From positions 2,232,001 to 2,296,000 of the forward strand of contig JAOSJQ010000001.1 in NCBI GenBank assembly GCA_027494035.1: a stretch of 64,000 nucleotides of DNA, given 5' to 3'. Both the position numbers and the translations under genes were made by a program. How positions within the stretch are numbered: position 1 is the stretch's first letter; each line of letters starts with the position of its first letter. Origin of the DNA: UTCFX2 sp002050125 (GTDB taxonomy: Bacteria; Chloroflexota; Anaerolineae; Anaerolineales; UBA4823). Below the pieces are notes generated by a model that had not been told where the DNA came from, did no database searches, and saw only the letters and a program-made list of their open reading frames with translations. This document shows positions 8,701-17,485 of this stretch, in pieces.

Positions 8701-11179
8701 ACAACGTCTTTACGGTGAGTGGAGAACCGGCGCTGGCGTCATATTTCCAGGATCGTGAGGCGTGCGGACTCGACTGGATCTGGATTACGCTCTCGGCTGT
8801 ACCCGCCTCCAGGTAATAAATCCCGTTCTTGAGCCGGAACCCACCTGAAAAGGTGGTAGCGCCCCAAATTCCCTTATCAAAAGCCGAGTCATAGGCAATG
8901 TATGGAGTGCCATCGCCGGCGACGGTCACGCCGACTGAAACGTGTACGGTGTTCCCGGTCACGTTGTTGTGCGCCAGCACGTACCCGCTGCCGGTCGTAT
9001 TGCGGCTGACGACCAGGTAATTTTTGCCGTCTGTGAGTGTGTCGGTCAGGCGGTAGACCTTACCGGTTGGGGCTGCGGTTACCGAGCCGCTGACCGCCAC
9101 GTCCTTGGCGGCAGCTCCGGCGCTGGTGTGCGTGATATTCCCGCTGAAGGCGCCGACGGCTGCCCCAGTCAAGCGGGCGTAGATCGTGGTGCTTGGAACC
9201 GTCCCGCCCGACTGCGTCAGGCTCAGGCTCGAGGAATAGGTGCTGCCGTTGGTGGAAATCTCGAACCCGGACGGCGCGCTGATGCTGATGTTAGCGGTCA
9301 GATCGCTGCCCGAGACGGTGTAGGTCTGCGCCGCAGAAGGCGTGCCCACAACGGCGTTGAACGGCGACAACGACCCGCTGACTACGATGGTGGGATCCGT
9401 GGGCACGGTGCCTTCTTCCTCGACGTAGATGTAAGCCAGATCGGTGGTTGGGTAGCTTTGTCTGATCGACTTGAAGGCGTTGGTGGGTGGGTCGAAATAG
9501 ATGACGTGATTGGTCGTGCCTGGATAATACAACGTCTTTACGGTGAGTGGAGAACCGGCGCTGGCGTCATATTTCCAGGATCGTGAGGCGTGCGGACTCG
9601 ACTGGATCTGGATTACGCTCTCGGCTGTACCCGCTTCCAGGTAATAAATCCCGTTCTTGAGCCGGAACCCGCTTGAAAAGGTGCTGGCGCCCCAGATTCC
9701 CTTGTCGAAAGCCGAGTCATAGGCAATGTATGGAGTGCCATCGCTGGCGACGGTCACGCCGACTGAAACGTGTACGGTGTTCCCGGTCACGTTGTTGTGC
9801 GCCAGCACGTACCCGCTGCCGGATGTATTGCGGCTGACGACCAGGTAATTTTTGCCGTCCGTGAGTGTGTCGGTCAGGCGGTAGATCTTACCGGTTGGGG
9901 CTGCGGTTACCGAGCCGCTGACCGCCACGTCCTTGGCGGCAGCTCCGGCGCTGGTGTGCGTGATATTCCCGCTGAAGGCGCCGACGGCTGCCCCAGTCAA
10001 GCGGGCGTAGATCGTGGTGCTTGGAACCGTCCCGCCCGACTGCGTCAGGCTCAGGCTCGAGGAATAGGCGCTGCCGTTGGTGGAAATCTCGAACCCGGAC
10101 GGCGCGCTGATGCTGATGTTAGCGGTCAGGTCGCTGCCCGAGACGGTGTAGGTCTGCGCCGCAGAAGGCGTGCCCATTGTAGTGGAGAACGCTGCCAATG
10201 AGGCAGTTGAAGTGGTGATCGTTGGGGTTTGCGTGGGGGTTTTCGTCTGAGTAAACGTGTCCAGCACACTGTTGGCGCTATTTCGATATTCGAAGGTAAT
10301 GCTGGTATCCGACGCAACGACCCGCAGCGCGCCGGAGACGCCCGCAGAAGCTTCCAGGGTGGCGCCGGCAACTGAGGTTGGTGCAGTTCGCGGGGAACCG
10401 CCAGCCGTTCCCGTTGTAAAATAGCGCAAATCCTGGGCGCCTACCCTGATGCGTTCGTAAACGTGGTTGTGCCCGGAGACGACAAAGTCCGCCCCCCAAC
10501 CCGCGAAATCCCATTGCAGGCTTGTGTCTCCTCCCCACATTCCACCGCTGTACGCCGGTCTGTGAAATACCACGATATCCCAGGGGGAGGTGGAAGCCGC
10601 CAGCCCATTCTGTAGAAATGTCTGCTGGGCTGTCAGATTTGGCATGGAACTCGAACCGCTGTCGAGCATGAAAAAGTGGATCGGCCCTTGAACAAAGTCG
10701 TAGTAGAGCGACGTTGATCCAGGTGACGATCCGACCCCGGCGGGGGGAAGGTAGCTGAAATATGTCTGGTAGTTGGCAATCGGAGAAGAATAATCATGGT
10801 TGCCCGGCACTGGAAAGAACTTGGTGGTAGGGTTGGGTGTTATAAAGTCAGTTCGAGTGGGTGTCGCCTGGGGACCGTAATAAGCCCCGACAACATTCTG
10901 ATAGCAGGTGACATCACAAGACCCGCCCTGGTTATTATCACCCGCGGTTACGATGAAATCTGGGTTCCAGCTATTGACGACGTTGGCGACCGTGGTTGTC
11001 GTTGCGTTGCTTGCATAGCCGAAATCAGAAATGATCCCAAAGGTGACCGGGTCCGCTGCCTGCACCAATTGAACAGGAGGGACGCCAATCAGTGAAAAAA
11101 TTAAAATTAACGCAAACAGGGCTAGCAAGCTTTTGTATAGGCTTCGAGCTGGCAGCCTCTTGGTGTTACGGGTGTTCAT
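5753..11179 (-). CDS. Giant secreted calcineurin-like phosphoesterase with tandem repeats and MBG domains
   Basis: About 1,808 residues. A Sec signal peptide (hydrophobic LLALFALILIFSLIGV) precedes a metallophosphoesterase domain with the metal-binding motifs ISDFG, GDNNQG, GNHDYSS and GHNHVYE within roughly residues 45-290. Four 276-residue repeats follow. Each pairs a beta-sandwich segment (TYTVSG...SGSVT) with a domain beginning KIYRLTDTLTDGKNYL. About five MBG-type immunoglobulin-like repeats (VYGNADP, ADPALTY) come next, and the protein ends YMPIIIK. ATG 11179 has GGGAGGA 5 nt upstream, so I prefer it to the ATG at 11191. The likely role is extracellular or surface phosphoester hydrolysis, with repeats acting as a stalk or adhesive region. 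Some MBG copies are near-identical at DNA level. Confidence 0.87.
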   Translation of the reverse strand: MNTRNTKRLPARSLYKSLLALFALILIFSLIGVPPVQLVQAADPVTFGIISDFGYASNATTTTVANVVNSWNPDFIVTAGDNNQGGSCDVTCYQNVVGAYYGPQATPTRTDFITPNPTTKFFPVPGNHDYSSPIANYQTYFSYLPPAGVGSSPGSTSLYYDFVQGPIHFFMLDSGSSSMPNLTAQQTFLQNGLAASTSPWDIVVFHRPAYSGGMWGGDTSLQWDFAGWGADFVVSGHNHVYERIRVGAQDLRYFTTGTAGGSPRTAPTSVAGATLEASAGVSGALRVVASDTSITFEYRNSANSVLDTFTQTKTPTQTPTITTSTASLAAFSTTMGTPSAAQTYTVSGSDLTANISISAPSGFEISTNGSAYSSSLSLTQSGGTVPSTTIYARLTGAAVGAFSGNITHTSAGAAAKDVAVSGSVTAAPTGKIYRLTDTLTDGKNYLVVSRNTSGSGYVLAHNNVTGNTVHVSVGVTVASDGTPYIAYDSAFDKGIWGASTFSSGFRLKNGIYYLEAGTAESVIQIQSSPHASRSWKYDASAGSPLTVKTLYYPGTTNHVIYFDPPTNAFKSIRQSYPTTDLAYIYVEEEGTVPTDPTIVVSGSLSPFNAVVGTPSAAQTYTVSGSDLTANISISAPSGFEISTNGSTYSSSLSLTQSGGTVPSTTIYARLTGAAVGAFSGNITHTSAGAAAKDVAVSGSVTAAPTGKVYRLTDTLTDGKNYLVVSRNTTGSGYVLAHNNVTGNTVHVSVGVTVAGDGTPYIAYDSAFDKGIWGATTFSGGFRLKNGIYYLEAGTAESVIQIQSSPHASRSWKYDASAGSPLTVKTLYYPGTTNHVIYFDPPTNAFKSIRQSYPTTDLAYIYVEEEGTVPTDPTIVVSGSLSPFSAVVGTPSAAQTYTVSGINLTANISISAPSGFEISTNGSAYSSSLSLTQSGGAVPSTTIYARLTGAAVGAFSGNITHTSAGAAAKDVAVSGSVTTSPTGKIYRLTDTLTDGKNYLVVSRNTAGSGYVLAHNNVTGESVHVSVGVPVTSDGAPYIASDSAFDKGIWGASTFSSGFRLKNGIYYLEAGNATSVIQINSSPHASRYWKYDASAGSPLTVKVLYYPGTTNHVIYFDPPTNAFKSIRQSYPTTDLAYIYVEEEGTVPTDPTIVVSGSLSPFNAVVGTPSAAQTYTVSGINLTANISISAPSGFEISTNGSAYSSSLSLTQAGGAVPSTTIYARLTGAAVGAFSGNITHTSAGAAAKDVAVSGSVTTSPTGKIYRLTDTLTDGKNYLVVSRNTAGSGYVLAHNNVTGESVHVSVGVTVTSDGAPYIAYDSAFDKGIWGASTFSSGFRLKNGIYYLEAGNATSVIQINSSPHASRYWKYDASAGSPLTVKVLYYPGTTNHVIYFDPPTNAFKSIRQSYPTTNLAYIYVEEEGSTPPVVTVTVDPGQSKVYGNADPVFTYSSNPSGVTFTGALSRAAGENVGTYAITQGTLAATGYTINFVSANFTITKRPIEVTADNKSKLVGQSDPALTYSITAGSLAYSDAFTGALTRDAGEGVGTYPIRQGTLALTANYELTFVEGIFTISPLPVVTVTVDPGQSKVYGNADPVFTYSSNPSGVTFTGALSRAAGENVGTYAITQGTLAATGYTINFVSDYFEITPKSITVTADPKTKVYGDADPALTYQASPALLNGDSFSGSLTRAAGENVGAHQITQGTLTAGDNYAITFIPADLTITKRSIEVTADNQSKQVGEPDPALTYSITAGSLAFSDAFTGALTRNTGEAVGTYAIKQGTLALSSNYELTFVEGAFTILQRLIYMPIIIK
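6914..10225 (-). repeat. Four tandem 828-bp coding repeats
   Basis: Four head-to-tail in-frame copies of an 828-bp unit (276 codons) lie inside the phosphoesterase gene. Equivalent points are at about 7286, 8114, 8942 and 9770, exactly 828 bp apart. The two units nearest the C-terminus are almost identical, and the two nearest the N-terminus are also very alike. This suggests recent duplication or gene conversion. Boundaries are set by the repeated TVPTDPT linker and are approximate. Copy number could be mis-assembled. Confidence 0.85.
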
Positions 11180-11639
11180 TTTTCCTCCCATGTCTAGCCT
11201 GAACCAATTTTCCCATTGAGAGATTAAATATGAGATATAGAGATGGTTTTTTAGTCGTTGAAATTATATAGGCATTATCTCCTACTAAAAAAGTCGCTAT
11301 TCAATTAGATGCTTGATTATTCAGCGCAGATTTCAAATAACGCTTCTGGCCCCAGTATTTTATAGATTATATCATTTATTTTTGTATTACGCAACAACTT
11401 ATTTGCTTATTTAATGAAAGGATGCTAAAGAGAGATCGTCTTGTCAAAGAAAAATGTGATATTTGCATAAAATATAGTTTGCTGTTGAAAGATGTAATGC
11501 CGCAAAGAACTTTGCATTCTATCGGACGCGATAGAAGCCGGTTGCCCAATCGCAGGGCTTTAATTTAACTGGTCAACGGGGGTTTGGTACGAGAGCCACG
11601 CCCGATTATCTCGAGGGGTAGAACCGGCGCGTCGATATA
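11180..11639. other. AT-rich intergenic region with promoter of the phosphoesterase gene
   Basis: About 460 bp without a gene. On the minus strand a perfect TATAAT (11268-11263) lies about 85 bp before ATG 11179, but no good -35 box precedes it. Two small hairpins near 11501-11536 (GCAAAG/CTTTGC and TCTATCG/CGATAGA) follow the 6-phosphogluconate dehydrogenase stop on the minus strand but lack a T-run. Nothing else is recognised. Confidence 0.45.
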
Positions 11640-13065
11640 CTAGCTGGTTGGCGGTTTACCCTCAGTCCAATCGGTGTGGAAAATGCCGTCCCGGTCCAGC
11701 CGTCGATAGGTGTGTGCGCCGAAATAATCGCGCTGCGCCTGGGTGAGGTTGGCTGGCAGGCGCGCCGTTCGAAAAGCGTCGAAATACGCCAGCGCCGAGC
11801 TGAAAGCCGGAACCGGGATGCCGGCTTTGACCGCAGCCATGATGACCTGCCGGAGCGCCTCTTGGCGTTTGTTGGCTTCCGCGGCGAAATTTGACGCCAG
11901 CAGGAGGTTTTTCAATTCGGGGGTCAGCGCGTAAACTTGCTGAACCGCACCTAATACATTTGCTCGAATGATGCAACCGCCGCGCCAGATGCGGGCGATT
12001 TCGCTCAGGTTAAGATTGTACGCATACTCAGCGCTTGCCATCTGCATCAAGGCAAAACCCTGGGCGTAGGCGCAAATCCTGGCGACGTAGAGCGCGTCTT
12101 CCAGCCAGGCGGTAAACTGCCCTGGATCCAGATCGATCTTTGGATTGGGGCGCTTTTAAGAGGTGGGAGGCGTCTACGCGTTGATCCTTGAGGGCGGAGA
12201 GCAGGCGCGCATCGACAGCCGTGTTGATCGTCGGTATTGAAGCGCCAACATCCAACGCGTTCTGCGAAGTCCACTTACCGGTGCCTTTTTGTTGGGCTTC
12301 ATCAAGGATCAGATCGACGATCGCTTTCCCGGTTTCGGGGTCCATGCGCGTGAATATATCCGCGGCAATTTCGATTAAGAAAGATTCCAGTTCACCCTTA
12401 TTCCATTCCGAAAATATCCGGTGCAGCTGGGCGTTGCTCAAACCCAAACCGCGATGAAGCAGATCGTAGGCTTCGGCGATCAACTGCATTTCGGCGTATT
12501 CGATCCCGTTGTGGACCATCTTGACATAATGACCCGAACCGCCCGGGCCGATGTGGGTGACGCACGCCTGACCGTCCACGTGCGCCGCGATTGCCTTATA
12601 GTATGACGCAATTAAATCCCAGGCTTCGGACTTACCCCCGGCATGAGCGACGGGCCCCAGAGCCCGCCCTGTTCTCCGCCGCTGACGCCCACGCCGATAA
12701 AAAAGGATCCGACCGCTTTCAAGCTCCTTTTGACGGCGTTCGGTATCCAGGAAGTGTGAATTGCCGCCGTCGATGATCAGGTCGCCGGTTTCCAGGAGCG
12801 GTCTGAAGGTTTGAATGGCTGCATCAACCGGACGCCCGGCGGGCACCATCAGCATAACGAGGCGGGGTCGTTTCAGCGCGGCAACGAACTTTTGGGGGTC
12901 GGTAAATGCCGGGGCGTTTTTTGCGGCGTTGTGAGCCTGAAACGCAGCAACTTTGGCTGGGTCCAGGTCGAACCCGGCAGTCAGGTATCCGTGCCGCTCC
13001 ATGTTCTGCGCCAGCGCGTGCCCCATTACGCCCAATCCTACGAAACCGAAATCAGCCTGTGTCAT
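11640..13065 (-). CDS. gnd: 6-phosphogluconate dehydrogenase (decarboxylating), three frameshifts
   Basis: Oxidises 6-phosphogluconate to ribulose 5-phosphate and CO2 in the pentose phosphate pathway. N-terminal GLGVMG binds NAD(P), GGNSHF and HYVKMVHNGIEY form the active site, and GTGKWTSQ is the family signature. The span equals about 475 codons, the usual length. The frame breaks three times. An extra T in a T-run near 12709-12714 is restored by a missing G in a G-run near 12640-12645. A surplus C near 12146-12150 then shifts the C-terminal 136 residues. Corrected, all conserved blocks read through. I regard it as a functional gene with sequence errors, although a recent pseudogene is possible. 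GGAGG precedes ATG 13065. Confidence 0.85.
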
Positions 13066-13203
13066 ATGACCTCCGGATACAACGGAATTGATTAATCATA
13101 TCATCACAAAATCAGTATATGGTTAGAATCTTGGAGAAACCGGGCTAGAGAAAACTTCCGCTCTTTTTCTTTGGTAGAATTCTGAAAGGACGATGGAAAG
13201 AAT

Positions 13204-13959
13204 ATGAATGAGAATCAATTACGCGAACTGCTTGACGCGGTGCGCACATCGCGCATGTCTCTTGATGATGCAGTCTCGGCATTGAAAATGCTGCCCTTTG
13301 AAGATTTGGGGTATGCCCGGCTGGATCTGCACCGCGCGTTGAGAAATGGGTTTCCGGAGGTCGTTTTCTGCCTGGGAAAACAAACCGAGCAGATCGTTGA
13401 AATCATGACGCGCCTGGCGCGTGGGGATGATCCCGTGCTTGCAACCCGCGCCAGTCCGGAGGTGTTTGAGGCTGTCAAAAGGAGTCTTCCAGAGGCAGAG
13501 TATAACAAGCTTGGGCGCACGATCGTCTTTCAGCGAAAACCCCTCCCGAAGCGCGGCGGTAAAATCCTGGTGATCAGCGCTGGAACCGCTGACATCCCGG
13601 TTGCCGAGGAGGCTGCGGTTACCGCCGATGTGATGGGTAACCCGGTGGATCGCCTTTACGACGTTGGCGTAGCGGGGCTGCATCGCCTGCTGGCAGACCT
13701 GGAGCGCGTGCAGTCTGCTGCGGTGCTCATCGTTGTGGCGGGAATGGAAGGCGCGCTTCCGAGCGTGGTAGGCGGGCTGGTGCGCCAGCCGGTGATTGCC
13801 GTGCCAACCAGTGTGGGCTATGGCGCTAGCTTTGGCGGGATCGCGGCGCTGCTGGGGATGTTGAATAGTTGCGCCTCAGGCGTGACGGTGGTAAATATCG
13901 ATAATGGGTTTGGCGCAGGGTATGCAGCCAGCCTGATGAATTGTCTTACAGGTAAATAG
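13204..13959 (+). CDS. larB: LarB, nickel-pincer nucleotide synthase (pyridinium-3,5-biscarboxylate mononucleotide synthase)
   Basis: LarB carboxylates nicotinic acid adenine dinucleotide and cleaves it to pyridinium-3,5-biscarboxylic acid mononucleotide, the first step of nickel-pincer cofactor synthesis. The 251-residue protein has the PurE/NCAIR-mutase-like C-terminal domain: ISAGTADIPVAEEAA, VVAGMEGALPSVVGG and VPTSVGYGASFGG. It is the first gene of a larB-larE-larC operon, which originally had about 20 bp between larB and larE. An insertion sequence now separates them. No LarA racemase gene is visible here, so the enzyme that receives the cofactor is elsewhere. Confidence 0.93.
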   Translation: MNENQLRELLDAVRTSRMSLDDAVSALKMLPFEDLGYARLDLHRALRNGFPEVVFCLGKQTEQIVEIMTRLARGDDPVLATRASPEVFEAVKRSLPEAEYNKLGRTIVFQRKPLPKRGGKILVISAGTADIPVAEEAAVTADVMGNPVDRLYDVGVAGLHRLLADLERVQSAAVLIVVAGMEGALPSVVGGLVRQPVIAVPTSVGYGASFGGIAALLGMLNSCASGVTVVNIDNGFGAGYAASLMNCLTGK

Positions 13960-13971
13960 TCTTTTATTTAT

Positions 13972-13985
13972 TTCTCTACCGTACA
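13972..13985 (+). repeat. Left terminal inverted repeat of the IS
   Basis: TTCTCTACCGTACA, with the target duplication TTATTTAT immediately to its left (13964-13971). The transposase stop codon lies inside this repeat. Confidence 0.85.
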
Positions 13986-15069
13986 TTAATAACCTCAGGT
14001 CCAGGCTGAAACCAAAATAGGGGTTCAAAATCCCAATTGCGTTTCAGACAATGACGGAGCCAATCCATGCCTAAGCGAAAAAGACTCTTATCCTGGCGTT
14101 CCGTACGGTCGATCCATGCGGCGTTGTTGTTGGCGATGACTTGTAAACCCTGCAAGATCATCCAAACCTAGGCAAGGCAGTCGGCCAACAACAGGCGGCT
14201 CAGGCGGGCAGGATCGGACAGATGGCTTTTATGAATGTGAAAGCCGCGGCTTTTCTGATCGGAAAAGAAGGTCTCGATCCGATATCTACGCCGGTAATAG
14301 CGGCAGGTTTGGTACTTGTCTTCCAGATTGCTAAGCAAGTAGATGGGATTTTCATAGTTGCTGCCCCACCACCCGACCAGGTTGACTTGCACCGAGGCGG
14401 CTTGTGTAAACCCAACTTGGCGATACTGCATGACGCTCTTTTTCTGTAGGGGCATGTCGGCAATGGGGTGCTCTCCTTGTGGGCTGTGCACGTAAATCTG
14501 TGGAGATGTGCGTAAAACGTACTTCCAGGAAGTGTTTTCTTGCAGCCAAAGCAGCATTTCAGTAGTGTCATACTCCGCATCACCCATCAAGATCACCTCT
14601 ACCCCTTCGGGAAGCAGCGCTTTGAGCTTTTCGAGCACCTGGATATGGCGCTCGGCGCTGGTGTGGCCTTTCTTACCGGGATAGACTAGCCACACCAACG
14701 GTAAGGCGCGTTTCTTGTAGACGATACCGACCATCAACACCATGCAGTTGCGCCCAACCTGGCTGGCATCCATCACCACCGCCAAGGGCAAAAGCGCCAA
14801 GGCGCACAAGATCTGCCGAGCAAAAGGTAGATAGATCCATTCCTCATCCAAGTGTCTTGTTTGACCCACCTTCGCATGCGCATCTCGATGCTTTTGTCTT
14901 TTGCCTGGACGGGAACTTCATTGCTCATTTCCGAGAGTTGGGCTTTCTTGCTCAATACAATGCCAGTGATCATCATTGCTAAGGTGACCACATGACCAGG
15001 ATGATGCAGTTGGACCATTTGCTTCAACGTTTTCAGCACTTTTGTGTATACTTTGTAGCGATCAGTCAT
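13976..15069 (-). pseudogene. IS4-family transposase, degenerate
   Basis: A DDE transposase of about 364 codons read from ATG 15069 (preceded by AGAGGA) to a TAG at 13976-13978 inside the terminal repeat. The centre has VMDASQVGRN and LMGDAEYDT with the first catalytic Asp residues. The C-terminal part has Y-x2-R-x3-E-x6-K (YRRRYRIETFFSDQK), the IS4 YREK signature with the catalytic Glu. The frame shifts by -1 near 14866, between the blocks QDT and LDEEW. An in-frame TAG at 14170-14168 replaces what looks like a Tyr codon, after which 60 more codons read on. It is unlikely to make active transposase unless recoded. Confidence 0.8.
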
Positions 15070-15132
15070 CGGGTATCCTCTCTTAGGTTTTGTCACCCTT
15101 GAGTGTACCTTATGACTGATCATCCTTCACTT

Positions 15133-15146
15133 TGTACGGTAGAGAA
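15133..15146 (-). repeat. Right terminal inverted repeat of the IS
   Basis: TGTACGGTAGAGAA, the exact complement of the left end, followed by the second copy of the target duplication TTATTTAT (15147-15154). Confidence 0.85.
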
Positions 15147-15161
15147 TTATTTATAAGGAGT

Positions 15162-16007
15162 ATGGAAGTGGACGAGATTAACGGTGTATTGTTTGAGAAG
15201 TATGAAAGTTTGAAATCGATCTTAACCGAGATGGGTCGGGTTGTGGTGGCTATGTCGGGCGGGGTGGACAGCATCCTGCTCGCAAAAGTTGCTCATGACG
15301 TGTTGGGAGGAAATGCGCTGGCGGTGACCGCCGATTCCGCCTCATTGCCGCGCCGCGATCTTCAGGAAGCGGTCGAACTGGCGGCAAAGCTTGGTATAAA
15401 TCACCAGGTGATCCAGACGGATGAGGTCTCTGATCCGCGCTATGCCAGCAATCCGGTGAACCGCTGCTATTTTTGCAAAGACACACTTTTCAATCACCTG
15501 GATCAGATCGCTGACAAGTATCACGCCGAGTGGGTTTGTTTTGGCGAGAACATGGATGACCGGTACGATCATCGCCCCGGGAGCCAGGCGGCGCGTGAGC
15601 ATTCCGTGCGCGCGCCTTTGAAAGAGGCGGGGTTAAGCAAACCCGAAATCCGGACGCTGGCTCACTGGCTTGGGCTGCCCGTCTGGGAAAAACCAGCCGC
15701 GGCTTGTTTGGCTTCGCGCTTCCCTTATGGTATGCAGATTACGCCTGAAAAGCTGGCGCAAGTCGAAGCTGCTGAAAACTTCCTGTGGGAAAACGGTTTC
15801 AAACAGTTTCGAGTGCGCAATCACGGCGCAATCGCCCGCATCGAGGTGGCTGAAGAGGAGATGGGCAGGTTGGTAGACCTGGCGGCGGAGGTCTATCGAG
15901 AACTTCATAAGTTGGGTTTCACTTACGTGACGATGGACCTGGCTGGTTATCGACGCGGCAGCCTGAACGAAAACGTTCAGGTCATCAACGCAGAAAGGAT
16001 TCGATAG
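15162..16007 (+). CDS. larE: LarE, ATP-dependent sulfur transferase for the nickel-pincer cofactor
   Basis: LarE adenylates the LarB product and inserts sulfur to give the bis-thiocarboxylate. The 281-residue protein has the PP-loop SGGVDS (residues 32-37) near its N-terminus and NRCYFCKDTLF at 100-110. Its WEKPAAACLASRFPYG block has Cys182 at the position of the sacrificial or cluster-binding cysteine of the family. I start at ATG 15162 because AAGGAG lies just before it. The upstream TTG would start inside the insertion sequence. Transcription must now cross the IS, or start within it. Confidence 0.92.
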   Translation: MEVDEINGVLFEKYESLKSILTEMGRVVVAMSGGVDSILLAKVAHDVLGGNALAVTADSASLPRRDLQEAVELAAKLGINHQVIQTDEVSDPRYASNPVNRCYFCKDTLFNHLDQIADKYHAEWVCFGENMDDRYDHRPGSQAAREHSVRAPLKEAGLSKPEIRTLAHWLGLPVWEKPAAACLASRFPYGMQITPEKLAQVEAAENFLWENGFKQFRVRNHGAIARIEVAEEEMGRLVDLAAEVYRELHKLGFTYVTMDLAGYRRGSLNENVQVINAERIR

Positions 16008-16010
16008 TTT

Positions 16011-17399
16011 GTGAGAGCGATTTATTTCGATTGTTTTGCGGGCATCAGCGGCGACATGATCGTGGGGGCGTTGGTGGACCTCGGCTTGGATCCGGATGAC
16101 TTAATCAGCGAGTTAAAGAAACTTCCGGTCGAGGGGTTTCGCGTGGAGTTGTCCGATGTCGAAAAGCAGGGCATTCGGGCGAAGGCGTTCCGCGTGTATC
16201 TCGAACACGAAACGGGCGAGAGGCTGGCTGATGTGGAGTTTCGCGAGAGCGCGGTATTGACGCCCGACGCGGGTACGCACGCGGAACATCATTCACATAC
16301 GCACACACACGCGCACACACATGCGCACAACCACCTGAGCGAGATTCTGGAATGCATCGAACAAAGCAAGTTGAGCGAGCGGGTTCGCTCGCAAGCCAGC
16401 GCCATCTTCAACCGCCTGGGCGCGGCAGAAGCGAAGGTCCACGGCGTACCCCTCGAAAAGGTGCATTTGCACGAGGTCGGCGGCTTGGATGCGATCGTGG
16501 ATATTACCAGCGCGGCGATTGGTCTAGAAAAACTGGGCGTCGACGCAGTGTTAGCTTCACCGCTGCATCTGGGCGGCGGGTTTGTGCGTACCAGCCACGG
16601 GGTCCTGCCGGTTCCGGCGCCCGCCACCGCAGAACTGCTGGCTGGGGCGCAGGTTTACACGACAGAGATTAGCGGTGAACTGGTGACGCCCACCGGTGCG
16701 GCAATTTTGATGAACTTCATCCAAAGGTTTGGTCCGTTGCCGCGCATGCACGTGCTTGGTGTCGGCTACGGCGCGGGCAGCCGCGACCGGTCATTCCCGA
16801 ACGTGCTGCGCGCCTATCTGGGAGAATTGCCGCTCGAGGAAGAGACCGTGCCGGCGCGCCTGCCGCGCTTCCCGCATCAGGAACAGCACAATGTCCCGCT
16901 GACGCCGGCGGGTTATCAGGAAGGTCTGGCGGTCGTTCTAGAATCAAACATCGACGACAGTAACCCCCAGATGTTTGAATACTTAATGGATCGCTTGTTC
17001 GAGGCCGGGGCGTTAGATGTTGGATTGCTGCCGATATCGATGAAAAAAACCCGTCCGGGCGTGGCGCTGCAGGTCATGGCTCACCCTGAGAATGTGGACG
17101 ATTTGCTCCGGATCATCTTTGAAGAATCCACGACGATCGGCGTGCGCAGTTATCCGGTTACCAAACACATGCTGCCGCGCCAGATCGAGACGGTAGAGAC
17201 GGAATTTGGCTCGGTGCGCGTTAAGATTGCCCGCCTGGGCGCTAAAGTTGTCAACGTAAAACCGGAGTACGAGGATTGTCGGGCGCTGGCGATCCAGCTA
17301 GGCTTGCCCATCAAGGAGGTTTACCTGGCGGCAATGAACGCGGTGAGCCGGCAAAATGACGAAATTCGGGCGCCAGAGCCGAACAAAGCCCAACCATAG
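16011..17399 (+). CDS. larC: LarC, nickel insertion protein (cyclometallase) of the nickel-pincer cofactor
   Basis: LarC uses CTP to insert nickel into the pincer nucleotide. It begins with GTG three bases after the larE stop and encodes 462 residues in a single frame. In some lactobacilli the same protein needs a programmed frameshift, which is not needed here. N-terminal YFDCFAGISGDM and the SNIDDSNPQMFEYLMDRLFE block are family signatures. Residues about 90-106 form a His-rich run (HAEHHSHTHTHAHTHAHNH), a probable nickel-holding loop. Its DNA is a CACACA/GCGCAC alternation that is prone to slippage. Confidence 0.93.
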   Translation: MRAIYFDCFAGISGDMIVGALVDLGLDPDDLISELKKLPVEGFRVELSDVEKQGIRAKAFRVYLEHETGERLADVEFRESAVLTPDAGTHAEHHSHTHTHAHTHAHNHLSEILECIEQSKLSERVRSQASAIFNRLGAAEAKVHGVPLEKVHLHEVGGLDAIVDITSAAIGLEKLGVDAVLASPLHLGGGFVRTSHGVLPVPAPATAELLAGAQVYTTEISGELVTPTGAAILMNFIQRFGPLPRMHVLGVGYGAGSRDRSFPNVLRAYLGELPLEEETVPARLPRFPHQEQHNVPLTPAGYQEGLAVVLESNIDDSNPQMFEYLMDRLFEAGALDVGLLPISMKKTRPGVALQVMAHPENVDDLLRIIFEESTTIGVRSYPVTKHMLPRQIETVETEFGSVRVKIARLGAKVVNVKPEYEDCRALAIQLGLPIKEVYLAAMNAVSRQNDEIRAPEPNKAQP

Positions 17400-17485
17400 T
17401 TGACTCGCGCCCTCTATTCGAATAAAATCTTAATAGACGCGGAAAGTTCTCCGATAGCGTGGGGATGGAGTAGAAAGGAATAGAC

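Larger units (their letters stand above)
13972..15146 (-). mobile_element. IS4-like insertion sequence in the larB-larE gap
   Basis: A 1,175-bp element bounded by 14-bp terminal inverted repeats TTCTCTACCGTACA (13972-13985 and inverted at 15133-15146). It is flanked by a perfect 8-bp direct repeat TTATTTAT (13964-13971 and 15147-15154), the target-site duplication. It carries one transposase reading frame on the minus strand, broken by a frameshift and a nonsense codon. The insertion lies directly before the ribosome-binding site of larE and splits the lar operon without touching either coding sequence. The intact duplication implies a fairly recent insertion. The family is called from the transposase YREK motif. 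Confidence 0.88.

Noticed and set aside
8942..9586. Plus-strand open frames repeated every 828 bp across the phosphoesterase gene
   Set aside because: They are antisense shadows of the tandem repeats. The minus frame has a signal peptide, enzyme motifs and a ribosome-binding site.
6914..10225. CRISPR-like periodicity
   Set aside because: The period is 828 bp and in frame with a protein repeat; there are no short repeats with unique spacers.
11501..11536. Terminator for the 6-phosphogluconate dehydrogenase gene
   Set aside because: Two small stems exist but neither is followed by a T-run on the minus strand.
16011..17399. Programmed frameshift in larC
   Set aside because: The gene is one continuous frame of normal length, so no recoding is needed.
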